Assembly: GCA_050246015.1 (NCBI GenBank)
Contig: JBFWWU010000008.1
Span: 1 to 64,000, forward strand
From: JTS-AC122 sp050246015
GTDB lineage: Bacteria; Planctomycetota; Phycisphaerae; Phycisphaerales; UBA1924
Direction: 5' to 3'
DNA: 64,000 nt
Part shown: one piece after another, positions 17,501 to 26,087 of the stretch
How the letters are laid out: every line of letters begins with the position of its first letter
Numbering within the stretch: the first letter of the stretch is position 1
The notes under the pieces: model-generated
Database searches by the model: none
What the model saw: only the letters and a program-made list of their open reading frames with translations
What the model was told of the DNA's origin: nothing
Program-made: the position numbers and the translations under genes

Positions 17501-18114
17501 TGTTTAGCGCCGTGCCCTTGGGACTGACCGGCGGAATCGTCGCGCTCTGGCTTCGGAGCATGCCCTTCTCGATATCCGCGGCGGTCGGATTCATCGCGCT
17601 TTCGGGAGTGGCCGTGCTCAACGGCCTGGTCATGGTCTCGTTTATCAACCAGTTGCGGCGCGAGGGGATGGGCCGTGACGATGCGATCATTCGGGGTTCG
17701 CTCGTGCGGCTTCGCCCCGTGCTCATGACGGCCCTTGTGGCATCACTGGGATTCGTGCCGATGGCCCTCGCTACAGGCACCGGGGCCGAGGTGCAGAAGC
17801 CCCTCGCGACGGTGGTCATCGGCGGACTCATCTCCAGCACGCTCCTGACGCTCGTGGTGTTGCCCGCCCTCTACCGCATCTTTACGGGATGGGACCCGAG
17901 TGGCCAACCGATGCCCCTGGCTCAAGAGTGGGAGAGACCGGAAACCGGCCCGCTGGAGGTTCATGACAGCGTGCCGGCGACAGCGGCTTCCGGAGCTGTC
18001 GCCTCCGCGAACCCCGCTCGAACTCCGTCCAGTTCCAATTCACCATCGCCGCCTTCGCCCGCGCGTACGTCGCACGGGGGCGAGGACGGCGAGTCACCCA
18101 AGGGCTCGGCCTGA
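14530..18114 (+). CDS. czcA: CzcA-type heavy-metal efflux RND permease
   Basis: A 1194-residue inner-membrane proton antiporter. The TM4 motif DFGLIVDGAVIIVEN starts at residue 429; the Asp residues in this motif typify the divalent cation (Co/Zn/Cd) branch of the HME-RND family. The N-terminus (LHFSIKNRWFIVILTALVA...KKLPIDAVPDITNNQVQI) is canonical. It is longer than the usual ~1040 residues for two visible reasons: a His/Glu-rich insertion near residues 688-715 (EGHAEEGHEEGEEG) in the periplasmic porter region, and a Ser/Pro/Ala-rich cytoplasmic tail from about 1125. The pump exports cations from periplasm or cytoplasm through CzcB and CzcC. Confidence 0.9.
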   Translation: MLEAVLHFSIKNRWFIVILTALVAAVGAYSLKKLPIDAVPDITNNQVQINAVAPSLSPVEVEKQVTFTIEYALAGIPGLQSTRSLSRNGFAQVTAVFEDNVDIYFARQQVGERLGEAKESLPPGVDPIMGPIATGLGEVYMYTVEYEHPHGKGAKIQDGMAGWQSDGSYLSAEGRRLKTDVELASYLREVQDWIIRPQLKGVKDVAGVDAIGGYVKQYHVEPDPMKLVSYGLTFSAVIDAIEKNNVSTGAGYVEHKGESYLVRATGRIENIDQLSTIVVGTRNGIPIYIRDIVVPGGVGVGRELRTGSASENGEEVVVGTAIMLIGANSRTVAASVDRKMAEIQKSLPSGIRAKTVLNRTKLVDATVRTIQKNLLEGAVLVIVVLLLLLGNIRAALICAAAIPLSMLMTATGMVQNKVSGNLMSLGAIDFGLIVDGAVIIVENCLRRLAEAQHHKGRVLSLQERLHEVMVAAKEMIQPSVYGQAIIITVYFPILALTGVEGKMFHPMAMTVIFALIGAFILSLTFVPAMVAILIRGKVTEKEMFLVRWAKVAYEPAVRFSVRFRWMIVAAAFVAFLGSAVLFTRLGQEFVPTLDEKDLALQALRMPSTSLTTSQNMQFDLERALSQFPEVAFVFSKTGTAELAADPMPPNISDTFVIFKSPDQWRSEAELDSLIVEEEKAIAKLSEGHAEEGHEEGEEGPKLDGHKGKLIKLIELTVRALPGQNYEFTQPIQMRFNELISGVRGDVAVKVYGDDFDSMTRTAQEVLSAIQSVPGAADAKMEQVEGLPVMTVDIDRAAIARYGLNIHEIQQVVAAAMGGAEAGLVFEGDRRFDLVVRLPEEIRGRIDALERLPIPLPGGEEHGVIGALASAADSGGLAGLVQTREMGFIPLSDVARIEVAEGRNQVSRENGKRRIVVQCNVRGRDLGSFVRDAEKAVESISLPAGQWLVWGGQYENLVAAKERLTIVVPICFFLIFLLLFSTFKSVKYALLVFSAVPLGLTGGIVALWLRSMPFSISAAVGFIALSGVAVLNGLVMVSFINQLRREGMGRDDAIIRGSLVRLRPVLMTALVASLGFVPMALATGTGAEVQKPLATVVIGGLISSTLLTLVVLPALYRIFTGWDPSGQPMPLAQEWERPETGPLEVHDSVPATAASGAVASANPARTPSSSNSPSPPSPARTSHGGEDGESPKGSA

Positions 18115-18138
18115 GCCCCTGTTCCCAAGGAGTCGACA

Positions 18139-18426
18139 ATGCAGACCAACCGCATGAACGTGATGCTCGGGGTAGTCGCCGGTATCGGGCTCACCGCCCT
18201 CGCCGGCATCCTGATGGGTCAGAGCGCATCCCAGCCCGTTAAGTCCGAGACCCAGTACTTCGTCACCGCCGATGGCGAGGGCGCGCACCTGTGGGTCCGG
18301 GAGGGCACCAACCTCCGCGTAATCGGGCACGGCGAGTGCAAAGAGTGCAAGGCCAAGGGGCACGACGACCACGACCACAAGGAAGGCGACGGGCACGATC
18401 ATGGGAAGGAATCGCCCAAGAAGTAG
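18139..18426 (+). CDS. Small His-rich periplasmic metal-binding protein
   Basis: A 95-residue protein 24 bp after czcA, with AAGGAG before ATG 18139. The N-terminal hydrophobic segment (VMLGVVAGIGLTALAGILMG) is a signal or anchor. The last third is metal-ligand-rich: HGECKECKAKGHDDHDHKEG and GHDHGKE. It probably buffers cations or hands them to the pump. The call rests on composition and operon context, not on a named family. Confidence 0.65.
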   Translation: MQTNRMNVMLGVVAGIGLTALAGILMGQSASQPVKSETQYFVTADGEGAHLWVREGTNLRVIGHGECKECKAKGHDDHDHKEGDGHDHGKESPKK

Positions 18427-18508
18427 GCGGGTACGCAGGAGGCGGGGCGGGCTTCGGCCCGCCCGGCCGTCCGGCTCCAGTTCATCGGAACTGAAGGCCG
18501 AGGCGCAT

Positions 18509-18700
18509 GTGGTGACTGTCTCCGGATCGATCACCGCCGCCGATCTGGTCGCACTCGTGTGGACAGCCGTCTCGCACTATCGCGAGTACGGGCACATCGC
18601 AATCAACATGTACGCCGCGGTCGTTGCAGTGACCGGCGGTACGATTTGCTTCTTTTCGGCCCGGAACCGGTGGCGTGAACTCAGGAAGCACAGGAAATGA
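18509..18700 (+). CDS. Possible small single-span membrane protein
   Basis: A frame ending at 18700 encodes one hydrophobic segment (INMYAAVVAVTGGTICFFSA) and a basic C-terminus (RNRWRELRKHRK). That is positive-inside topology, just upstream of the P-type ATPase gene. The open frame begins earlier at 18401, but that part overlaps the previous gene and is Arg-rich noise. GTG 18509 or 18512 is chosen as start without a convincing ribosome-binding site. Confidence 0.35.
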   Translation: MVTVSGSITAADLVALVWTAVSHYREYGHIAINMYAAVVAVTGGTICFFSARNRWRELRKHRK

Positions 18701-18720
18701 ACACCGATCGGAACGGATAA

Positions 18721-20946
18721 GTGTCGGGTCGTCCCAATCGCACCACCATCGAAGTCCGCGAACTCGACTGCGCAGCCGAGGAGGAAGTTCTGCGCAGAGC
18801 ACTCGGTCGGATGAAGGGCGTTGCGGGCGTTGAGTTCGACGTGATGAATCGGCGGATGACAATCGAGCATGACGCTCGGGCGTCCCGAGACGCAATTCTC
18901 GCCAAGATCAAGTCCGTGGGGATGACGCCGACGATTCAAGCCCAGGGCGAGCGGTCCCATTCGAGTGATCCGGACGGATCGGACGTGGAAGCACGGACCC
19001 GACTCCCCGTCGCCGCGGTCGCGTCCGGAGGCGAGCTGGTGCAGCTGGGGTCGTCCGGCGTGCTGGCCTTCGCCGCGGAAGTGCTCGCGTGGTCGTCCAA
19101 GGCCGAACACTCGTGGCCGATTCTCGTGATGAGCGCGGCGGCGGTGCTGCTCGGAGGAGTGCCCACGCTGCGCAAGGGCCTCATTGCCCTGAGAACGCTC
19201 ACGCTCAACATCAACTTCCTGATGACCGTCGCCGTCGTGGGCGCGTTCGCCGTGGGCGAGTATCCCGAGGCCGCGATGGTCGTGTTCCTTTTCGCGGTCG
19301 CGGAGTTGATCGAGAAGTACTCTCTGGAGCGGGCCAGGAACGCTGTGCGGGGCCTAATGGAGATGGCGCCCGAGACGGCGTTCGTCAAGCATCCGGACGC
19401 GTCTGGAGGAGCATGGAAGGAAGTGCCTGCGGGCGACGTGGCCCTCGACTCAGTCGTGCGAGTGCGCCCGGGGGAGAGGGTCCCACTGGATGGCACGGTG
19501 GTCGCCGGTGCTTCCGCGGTGAATCAAGCACCGATCACCGGCGAGAGCGTTCCGGTGGACAAGGCCGAAGGAGACCAGGTCTTCGCCGGCACGATCAACG
19601 AGAGCGGCGTGCTCGAGTTCAAGGTCACGGGGGGCAAGGACCAGACGACGCTCGCCCGGATCATCCGTACGGTCCAGGAAGCCCAGTCGGCCAGAGCGCC
19701 GACGCAACGATTCGTGGATCGCTTCGCCCGCGTGTACACCCCCACGGTGGTGGTCATGGCGATTCTCGTCGCCTTGGTTCCGCCGCTCGTGTTCCAGCAG
19801 CCCTGGATGCGGTGGGTCTACGAGGCGCTCGTTCTGTTGGTCATCGCGTGCCCGTGCGCCCTGGTCATCTCAACGCCGGTGACGGTGGTGAGCGGGCTCG
19901 CAGCGGCGGCGCGCCGGGGCATCCTGATCAAGGGCGGGATCTACCTGGAAGAAGGCCGCCGGCTTCGCGTGATCGCGGTGGACAAGACCGGGACGCTCAC
20001 CGAGGGCAGGCCCCGCGTTCAGGATGTCCGGCCCCTGAACTCACTGGCCTCCGACTCGATCCTGAGGCTCGCGGCGAGCATCGATGCCGGCTCCGATCAT
20101 CCCGTTGCGCGCGCCGTCACCGCCGCGTGGACACAGCAGAAGACCGAGGCGGTTGGAGCACTGTTCCCCGTTCAGCATTTCACCTCGGTCACAGGCAAGG
20201 GTGTCACGGGGATAATCGATGGCGCGCCGTACTTCCTCGGGAACCATCGCTTTGCGCACGAGCGAGGCGTTTGTACGCCCGCCGTCGAGGCGGTCCTTGG
20301 AGAACTAGAAGCCAAGGGCCAGACAGCGATCGTCCTCACCGATGATCGTTCCGCCTTGGGAGTGATCGCTGTGGCAGATGCGCCACGGGAATCCAGCAGG
20401 GAGGCTGTTCGTCAGTTGCATGCCCTGGGACTCTGCACGGTGATGCTCAGCGGAGACAATCAACGCACGGCGGAAGCAGTCGCCCAGGGCGTGGGCATCG
20501 ACGACGCCCGGGGCGAGCTTCTCCCGGAAGACAAGGTCGCGTCGGTGACTCAACTGACGGATCGGTGGGGTCACGTCGGTATGGTGGGCGACGGTGTGAA
20601 CGACGCCCCCGCGCTCGCCCAGGCTTCGATCGGGTTTGCGATGGGAGCGGCGGGAACGGATACCGCCCTGGAAGTGGCTGATGTGGCCCTGATGCAGGAC
20701 GACCTCCGGGGCGTGCCAGCGTTCATTCAGCTCAGCCGGCAGACGGCACGAGTGCTTCGGCAGAACATCGCCCTCGCACTGGGGATCAAGGTGGTGTTCT
20801 TCGCTCTGGCCATCACGGGGGTCGCGACCCTATGGATGGCCGTGGTCGCGGACATGGGGGCCAGCCTGCTGGTCGTCGGCAACGGGCTTCGGCTGCTCCG
20901 ACCAGCGGGAGTGACGTCCAGCACGCCGCACGGCGACGCTGCATAG
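18721..20946 (+). CDS. P1B-type heavy-metal-translocating ATPase (Zn/Cd/Pb class)
   Basis: A 741-residue membrane ATPase starting at GTG 18721. N-terminal heavy-metal-associated domain (residues 5-60) with DCAAEE in place of a CxxC site. TM6 motif C377-P-C379 for metal translocation. Phosphorylation site D421 in DKTGTLTEG, and the hinge GDGVNDAP near residue 623. The CPC motif and the replacement of the second HMA cysteine by an acidic residue fit ZntA/CadA-like Zn/Cd exporters better than Cu exporters. It pumps cytoplasmic metal to the periplasm, where the Czc pump could take over. Confidence 0.88.
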   Translation: MSGRPNRTTIEVRELDCAAEEEVLRRALGRMKGVAGVEFDVMNRRMTIEHDARASRDAILAKIKSVGMTPTIQAQGERSHSSDPDGSDVEARTRLPVAAVASGGELVQLGSSGVLAFAAEVLAWSSKAEHSWPILVMSAAAVLLGGVPTLRKGLIALRTLTLNINFLMTVAVVGAFAVGEYPEAAMVVFLFAVAELIEKYSLERARNAVRGLMEMAPETAFVKHPDASGGAWKEVPAGDVALDSVVRVRPGERVPLDGTVVAGASAVNQAPITGESVPVDKAEGDQVFAGTINESGVLEFKVTGGKDQTTLARIIRTVQEAQSARAPTQRFVDRFARVYTPTVVVMAILVALVPPLVFQQPWMRWVYEALVLLVIACPCALVISTPVTVVSGLAAAARRGILIKGGIYLEEGRRLRVIAVDKTGTLTEGRPRVQDVRPLNSLASDSILRLAASIDAGSDHPVARAVTAAWTQQKTEAVGALFPVQHFTSVTGKGVTGIIDGAPYFLGNHRFAHERGVCTPAVEAVLGELEAKGQTAIVLTDDRSALGVIAVADAPRESSREAVRQLHALGLCTVMLSGDNQRTAEAVAQGVGIDDARGELLPEDKVASVTQLTDRWGHVGMVGDGVNDAPALAQASIGFAMGAAGTDTALEVADVALMQDDLRGVPAFIQLSRQTARVLRQNIALALGIKVVFFALAITGVATLWMAVVADMGASLLVVGNGLRLLRPAGVTSSTPHGDAA

Positions 20947-20973
20947 GGGCGGAGGGATTCCCGCACATCGCCG

Positions 20974-21717
20974 CTACATACCGCCTTCCGATGGTGTCTC
21001 GCGGGGGGCGTCCTTGCCATCCGCGTTGGGCTTGCGGCCCGCGTCGATCACCGCGATGTACTTGGCCGGTTCTTTGAGAACATCCTTCACACAGCCAGCG
21101 CAACAAAGCCGGATGAGACGGCCCGCGATGACAAGGTCCCTGGTCTCGCTCATATCGCCGAGCTTGTCCTTGCTGACCGGACAGGTGGTTAGCGGATAGT
21201 CCGTACCCTGTCTTTCGACTACCGATCTGTCGAGGGAGGCCATGTACTTCTTCGGGTCCTTGAGAAACTCGGCCTTCTCCGTCTCGTCGGTGAGACGCAC
21301 GAGACGGTTGTTGTAGACCCAGTCGATGGGCTTCTCGGGGAGCTTCTTGCCCGAGACGACAGAAGACTGAATCGGGTAGAGCGGGGCCTGATCCTTCACG
21401 ATCGCACTGTCGAGCTTGTCGAGATTCTTGGTGAGGTCCTTCTCGAACTTGGGTGGGCACGACCCGCAGCAGAAGCGAACCTCGCGACCCTCATAGAGCT
21501 TCACGACGGGCTCGCCCATGGACCCGAGCTTGCCGGTCGAGACCGGGCACGTGGACAGCGGGTAGGGATCGCCGATGCGCTTCGCGATGGCCTCCTCCCG
21601 GGGTGCCGGTTGAGTTGACGGATCAGTAGACCTGCCCGCTTGGCCCAGCGCGGGCGCGGCGGCGCCGGCGAAGAGAAGTACGAGGCTCATGACCGACGAC
21701 TTGCACAACTTCAACAT
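20974..21717 (-). CDS. Exported protein with three TRASH/YHS-like metal-binding repeats
   Basis: A 247-residue protein, minus strand; AAAGGAG precedes ATG at 21717. A signal peptide (residues 1-28) is followed by three repeats of about 65 residues. Repeat 1 has YPLSTCPVSTGKLG and RFCCGSC. Repeat 2 keeps the frame (YPIQSSVVSGKKL) but has lost all Cys. Repeat 3 has YPLTTCPVSKDKLGDM and RLCCAGC. TCPVS...CCxxC is typical of Cys-based metal-binding domains related to YHS/TRASH. It lies directly downstream of cusA on the same strand (72 bp), so a role in periplasmic copper capture is likely. Confidence 0.65.
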   Translation of the reverse strand: MLKLCKSSVMSLVLLFAGAAAPALGQAGRSTDPSTQPAPREEAIAKRIGDPYPLSTCPVSTGKLGSMGEPVVKLYEGREVRFCCGSCPPKFEKDLTKNLDKLDSAIVKDQAPLYPIQSSVVSGKKLPEKPIDWVYNNRLVRLTDETEKAEFLKDPKKYMASLDRSVVERQGTDYPLTTCPVSKDKLGDMSETRDLVIAGRLIRLCCAGCVKDVLKEPAKYIAVIDAGRKPNADGKDAPRETPSEGGM

Positions 21718-21789
21718 GACCGAACTCCTTTGCCTGAATGAATCAAGGAACAACTGCGAGGCCCACTTACACGGTGAACGTCGCCACGA

Positions 21790-24700
21790 TCAGGATCGCA
21801 CGATCGACTTGCGGTGCTGCCACCGCTTGATGAGGTAGAACACGACGGGGTAGATGAGCAGTTCCATGACAAAGCTGATGAGCAGACCGCCGATCATCGG
21901 GGCGGCGATGCGGCGCATGGTGTCGGCACCGGTTCCGTGCGCCCACAGAAGAGGAACGAGCCCGATGAATGTGGCGGCGACGGTCATCGCCTTGGGACGG
22001 ATGCGCATGACCGCCCCGTCATGGACCGCATCCCACAGGTCGTGCGTGGTGCGCATGCGGCCTTGCTCCCTGAACCGGTCGAAGCTGTTTTCGAGGTAGA
22101 GCAGCATCACCATGCCGGTCTCGGCATCGAGACCCGCGAGCGCGATAATGCCGATGACAACGGCGAGCGACAGGTTGTAGTCCAGGGCGTGCATGAACCA
22201 GAACGCTCCGACCAGGCTGAACGGGACCGCCATAAGCACAATGCCCACCCGCACCCACGAGCGGCTGCTGACGTAGAGCAGGAAGACGATGGCGAAGAAA
22301 GCCAGCGCACTCGCGGCGATCAGCCGTGGGATGGTCTTTTCCCAGAACTCGAACTGACCGGAGAACACCAGCGTGTATCCAGCCGGCAGTTCCACCTCTT
22401 GGGCCACGACGCGGCGTGCCTCGGCGATGTATCCGCCGAGGTCGCGCCCCGCGATGTCCACGTAGATCCACGCCGTCCGCATGGCATTTTCTGAACGAAT
22501 CATGGGCGCGCCGGGATTGATCCTGATCATCGCGAGCTGTCCCAGCGGCACCTGGAGTGTGTTGCCGCGCCCGTCGGACATCGGGGCGGTGACGAGGACG
22601 TTCTCCAGCGCCGGCAGGTCATCCCGGAAGTCGCGGAGGTAGCGCACGTTGAGGGGATAGCGCTCGGGGCCCTCTACCGTTGTGGTGACATTCATCCCGC
22701 CGACGGCGGATTGGATCACGTCCTGCACGTCACCGACCGTGAGCCCGTACCGGGCCGCCGCCTCACGGTTCACGTCGACGTCGAGGTAGTAGCCCCCAAA
22801 GGTGCGTTCGGCATAGGCCGAGACGGTGCCTGGAATGGTGCGCACGGCATTGGACGCTCGCTCGGCAAGATCGCTCAGGACCTTCAGATCGGGTCCCATG
22901 ATCTTGATCCCGACGGGGGTCTTGATCCCCGTCGCCAGCATGTTGATCCGGTTCTCGATTGGGTACGGCCATGCGTTGGCAACTCCGGGGAACATCACCA
23001 CGGTGTTAAGCCCGTGATGCATCGTGCCGTCGGGGTCCTGCCAGCCGAACTTGAGCTCCTCCGTGGTGATGGGCCGCGATTCGGGCCAGAAGGTCGCGGT
23101 GAAGGGCCTCTTGAGCCATCCGGGCCAACCGCTGAACCAATAGGCCACCGGTCGTGCGCGCCACTGAGATCGATCCGGATTCAGCTGCGCGACTGTCTCG
23201 ATCATCGAAAGCGGCGCCGGATCGGTCGCCGTGTCCGCCCGCCCGATCTTCCCGTGGACGCTGATGACTTCGGGGAACGTCGCGATGAGCTTGTCGGTCT
23301 GCTGAAGCAGCTCCTTGCTCTTGGTGATGCTGATCGAGGGGTCGGTCGTGGGCATGTAGAGCAGGTCACCCTCGTCCAGAGGGGGCATGAACTCGGTGCC
23401 CATGCGGGTGATCGGGTAGTATGTGGACGCCAGGACCAGCACCGCGGCGAGCAGCGTGATCCACGGGTGCGCCATGACCGCCCGGAAGAACGGGGCGTAC
23501 ATCCATTGGAGAACGCGGCTGATCGGGCTGTGCTTCTCGTGGATGATCTTCTGCGGCAGGAGCAGCATCGCCGTAAGCACGGCCCATCCGCCGGCGAACC
23601 ACCAGCGGTAGGGGGACAGGTGGGGCATGCTGCTCGCGACGGCATAGAGAGCCGCGGCGGGAAGGAACATCGACGCCAGCGTGATAAGGGTGTTGCGGTG
23701 GACACCCCACTCTTTCGGCAGAACCCGGCTGGTGATGAAGTAGTACATCAGCACGGGGATGATGGTGATCGACAGCAGCGCCGCCGCAGCCATCGCGAAT
23801 GTCTTCGTGAAGGCTAGCGGCTTGAACAGGCGGCCGGCCTCGCCCCCGAGCACGAAGACCGGTAGGAACGAGACGGTGATGATGAGGAGTGAGAAGAAGA
23901 GCTGCGGCCCCACCTCCTGAGCAGCCTCCAGCATGATCCGGTGCCGCGGCGTCGGCGTCGCCTGGGGATCGGCGTGAAGCCGCTCTTCCTCGCGGTCCAG
24001 GTGCTTGTGGGCGTTCTCGACCATAATGATCGCCGAGTCCACCACCACACCGATGGAAATGGCGATCCCGCCCAGGGACATGATGTTGGCGTTGATCCCC
24101 AGAAGGTTCATCACCAGCAGCGACGCCACCACACTCGAGGGGACGACGAAGACCGCGACCAGCTCGCTCCGCAGGTGGAGCAAGAACAGGATGCAGACCA
24201 ATCCGACGACAATGATCTCTTCGACGAGTGTGTTGCGCAGCGTGTGGACCGATCGGCTGATGAGCTCGGAACGGTCGTAGGTGGGCTTGATGAACACACC
24301 CGGCGGCAGCCCCTCTTCGAGGGCTGCGAGCTTGACCTTCACGTCGCGGATGACTTTGTACGCGTTGGCCCCGAATCGGGCGATCACGACGCCTCCGACG
24401 GCCTCACCCTTCCCGTCGAGCTCGCCGACGCCGCGCCGGGCCTCGCCGCCGAGCTGAAGGGTGGCCACATCGCCGAGCATGATCGGCGTGCCCTTGTCGC
24501 CGAGTCCGATCGGCACCTTGGCGAGGTCATCGAGCCCATTCAAGTACCCCCGGCTGCGGACCATGTACTCGTTCTCGCTGAGTTCAAGCACCGACCCGCC
24601 CACATCGTTGTTGGACCGCTCGATCGCCATGATCACATCGCGGAGCGCGAGCCGATACGCTTGGAGTTTCTGTGGGTCGAGGACAACCTGGTACTGCTTG

Positions 24701-25452
24701 ACGAAGCCGCCGATGGACGCGATCTCGGAGACGTCCTCGACCGAGGTGAGCGGGTAGCGCATGTACCAGTCCTGGAGGCTGCGGAGCTGCGCCAAATCCT
24801 GGTTCGCCGTGACGAGCGCCGTGCCTGTGAGCGGGTCGGTCCCCGGCTCCTCCCACGCGCGCACTCGGACGAGCCGGTCGCGCACTCCCCCCTTCTCGGG
24901 TGCCTCTTCGCGCGTGGCGTACCACTCTCGCTCAGCGCTCGCGCTTTCGCCCGCCGCATCGTCCGAGCCAGGATCACGCCACAATCCCTTCGGATGGTCG
25001 GGGCTGTAGTAGCCGGGGTACAGCACGTACTGGTACACCCAGCCAACGCCCGTCGCGTCTGGGCCGAGCTTGGGCTCGACGCCCTTGGGAAGCCGGTCGC
25101 GCGCGAAGTTCAGATACTCCAGCACGCGGCTCCGCGCCCAGTAGATGTCGGTGCCGTCCTCAAACAGCACGTATACGAATGACTGCTCGAACATGCTGTA
25201 GCCGCGGACCACCGTCGAGCCGGGCACCGCGAGCATGGCGCTGGTCAGCGGATATGTGACCTGGTCGTCCACCACCTGCGGGTTCTGCCCCGGATACTCG
25301 GTGGTCACGATCACCTGCACGTCCGACAAGTCGGGGATCGCGTCCAGGCGGATATTGAAGATGCTCCATACGCCAGCGCCCACGAGCACGGCCGTGAGCA
25401 GGAGGACCATGAAGCGGTTCTTGAGGGAGAGCTCAATGATGCGGGCGATCAT
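21790..25452 (-). CDS. cusA: CusA-type Cu(I)/Ag(I) efflux RND permease
   Basis: A 1220-residue protein; the start at 25452 has GGAGGG upstream and the family's N-terminus (IARIIELSLKNRFMVLLLTA). The TM4 equivalent reads SIGVVVDSAIIMVENAHKHL, without the DFG-type Asp of czcA above. That is the variant seen in monovalent Cu/Ag pumps. The porter region carries Met-rich MPPLDEGDLLYMPTTDPS. It is separated from cusB/cusC by a divergently read three-gene insert. It likely works with those gene products as a tripartite copper/silver exporter. Confidence 0.88.
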   Translation of the reverse strand: MIARIIELSLKNRFMVLLLTAVLVGAGVWSIFNIRLDAIPDLSDVQVIVTTEYPGQNPQVVDDQVTYPLTSAMLAVPGSTVVRGYSMFEQSFVYVLFEDGTDIYWARSRVLEYLNFARDRLPKGVEPKLGPDATGVGWVYQYVLYPGYYSPDHPKGLWRDPGSDDAAGESASAEREWYATREEAPEKGGVRDRLVRVRAWEEPGTDPLTGTALVTANQDLAQLRSLQDWYMRYPLTSVEDVSEIASIGGFVKQYQVVLDPQKLQAYRLALRDVIMAIERSNNDVGGSVLELSENEYMVRSRGYLNGLDDLAKVPIGLGDKGTPIMLGDVATLQLGGEARRGVGELDGKGEAVGGVVIARFGANAYKVIRDVKVKLAALEEGLPPGVFIKPTYDRSELISRSVHTLRNTLVEEIIVVGLVCILFLLHLRSELVAVFVVPSSVVASLLVMNLLGINANIMSLGGIAISIGVVVDSAIIMVENAHKHLDREEERLHADPQATPTPRHRIMLEAAQEVGPQLFFSLLIITVSFLPVFVLGGEAGRLFKPLAFTKTFAMAAAALLSITIIPVLMYYFITSRVLPKEWGVHRNTLITLASMFLPAAALYAVASSMPHLSPYRWWFAGGWAVLTAMLLLPQKIIHEKHSPISRVLQWMYAPFFRAVMAHPWITLLAAVLVLASTYYPITRMGTEFMPPLDEGDLLYMPTTDPSISITKSKELLQQTDKLIATFPEVISVHGKIGRADTATDPAPLSMIETVAQLNPDRSQWRARPVAYWFSGWPGWLKRPFTATFWPESRPITTEELKFGWQDPDGTMHHGLNTVVMFPGVANAWPYPIENRINMLATGIKTPVGIKIMGPDLKVLSDLAERASNAVRTIPGTVSAYAERTFGGYYLDVDVNREAAARYGLTVGDVQDVIQSAVGGMNVTTTVEGPERYPLNVRYLRDFRDDLPALENVLVTAPMSDGRGNTLQVPLGQLAMIRINPGAPMIRSENAMRTAWIYVDIAGRDLGGYIAEARRVVAQEVELPAGYTLVFSGQFEFWEKTIPRLIAASALAFFAIVFLLYVSSRSWVRVGIVLMAVPFSLVGAFWFMHALDYNLSLAVVIGIIALAGLDAETGMVMLLYLENSFDRFREQGRMRTTHDLWDAVHDGAVMRIRPKAMTVAATFIGLVPLLWAHGTGADTMRRIAAPMIGGLLISFVMELLIYPVVFYLIKRWQHRKSIVRS

Positions 25453-25485
25453 GGACGGCCCTCCATCCGGGCCGAGGGCGCCCGC

Positions 25486-25517
25486 TTGACTTTGCAGTAA
25501 GGTACAAGGTCTACTCT
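25486..25517 (+). promoter_or_regulatory. MerR-type promoter with dyad operator
   Basis: A -35 box TTGACT (25486-25491) and a -10-like TACTCT (25512-25517) are separated by 20 bp, the over-long spacing characteristic of MerR-activated promoters. Between them lies an imperfect dyad ACTTTGCA - 6 bp - TACAAGGT (25489-25510). It faces the merR-like gene that follows, so autoregulation and control of the two exported thiol proteins is likely. Transcription would begin near 25524. Confidence 0.65.
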
Positions 25518-25526
25518 GTGGGAACG

Positions 25527-26087
25527 ATGACCCCCGATCCACGACCAATGCGAGCAGACAAGCCGCTCACGATCGCGCGGGCCGCGAGGGTCGTTGGCCT
25601 CTCGGCCTCGGCCCTTCGCTTCTATGAACGCGAGGGGTTCCTGTCCCCATCGGGCCGGTCGCGCTCCGGATATCGCCTGTACGACCAAGCCGCGTTGGAC
25701 CGCCTGCGCTTCCTGCGCGCAGCACAGTCCATCGGGTTGCCGCTCAAGGACATCCGGGCGGTGCTGGAGATGGATGCCCGCACGTCGCGCCCCAGAATGC
25801 GGGAGTTGCTGGAGGCGCGGCTGGCGGACGTGGAAGGCAAGCTGAAGGAACTGAACACCGTTCGTGACGCCCTGAGCCGGGCGCTGGCGCGTTGCCGGCG
25901 CTCGGGCGAATGCTGCAATGTGCTCGTTTCCCTCCGCGTCGGAGAGATGGGCAAACAAGGAGCTTCCGATGACAAAGTGCATGTGCAAGACCGTGGCCGC
26001 GAGCGCCCTGTCCGCTGCGGGGCTGATGGGCCTGTCGGGGTGCGCCGCGACCGCAAGCCCAAGCGGGTCAATGGCCGTCGCCACTGA
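25527..26087 (+). CDS. MerR-family metal-responsive transcriptional regulator
   Basis: A 186-residue protein. Winged-helix part: TIARAARVVGLSASALRFYE, then GFLSPSGRSRSGYRLYD. A dimerisation helix follows, and then a metal-site-like CRRSGECC. That layout fits CueR/ZntR/CadR-type activators. GTG 25518 lies inside the promoter, so ATG 25527 (nearly leaderless) or ATG 25548 is the start. The last 40 residues are basic, unlike the family, and overlap the next gene by 119 bases in another frame. The functional protein may have been extended by loss of its original stop. Confidence 0.8.
   Translation: MTPDPRPMRADKPLTIARAARVVGLSASALRFYEREGFLSPSGRSRSGYRLYDQAALDRLRFLRAAQSIGLPLKDIRAVLEMDARTSRPRMRELLEARLADVEGKLKELNTVRDALSRALARCRRSGECCNVLVSLRVGEMGKQGASDDKVHVQDRGRERPVRCGADGPVGVRRDRKPKRVNGRRH

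Noticed and set aside
25518..25526. GTG 25518 as merR start
   Set aside because: It lies directly at the end of the -10 element of the MerR promoter and would be upstream of the likely transcription start.
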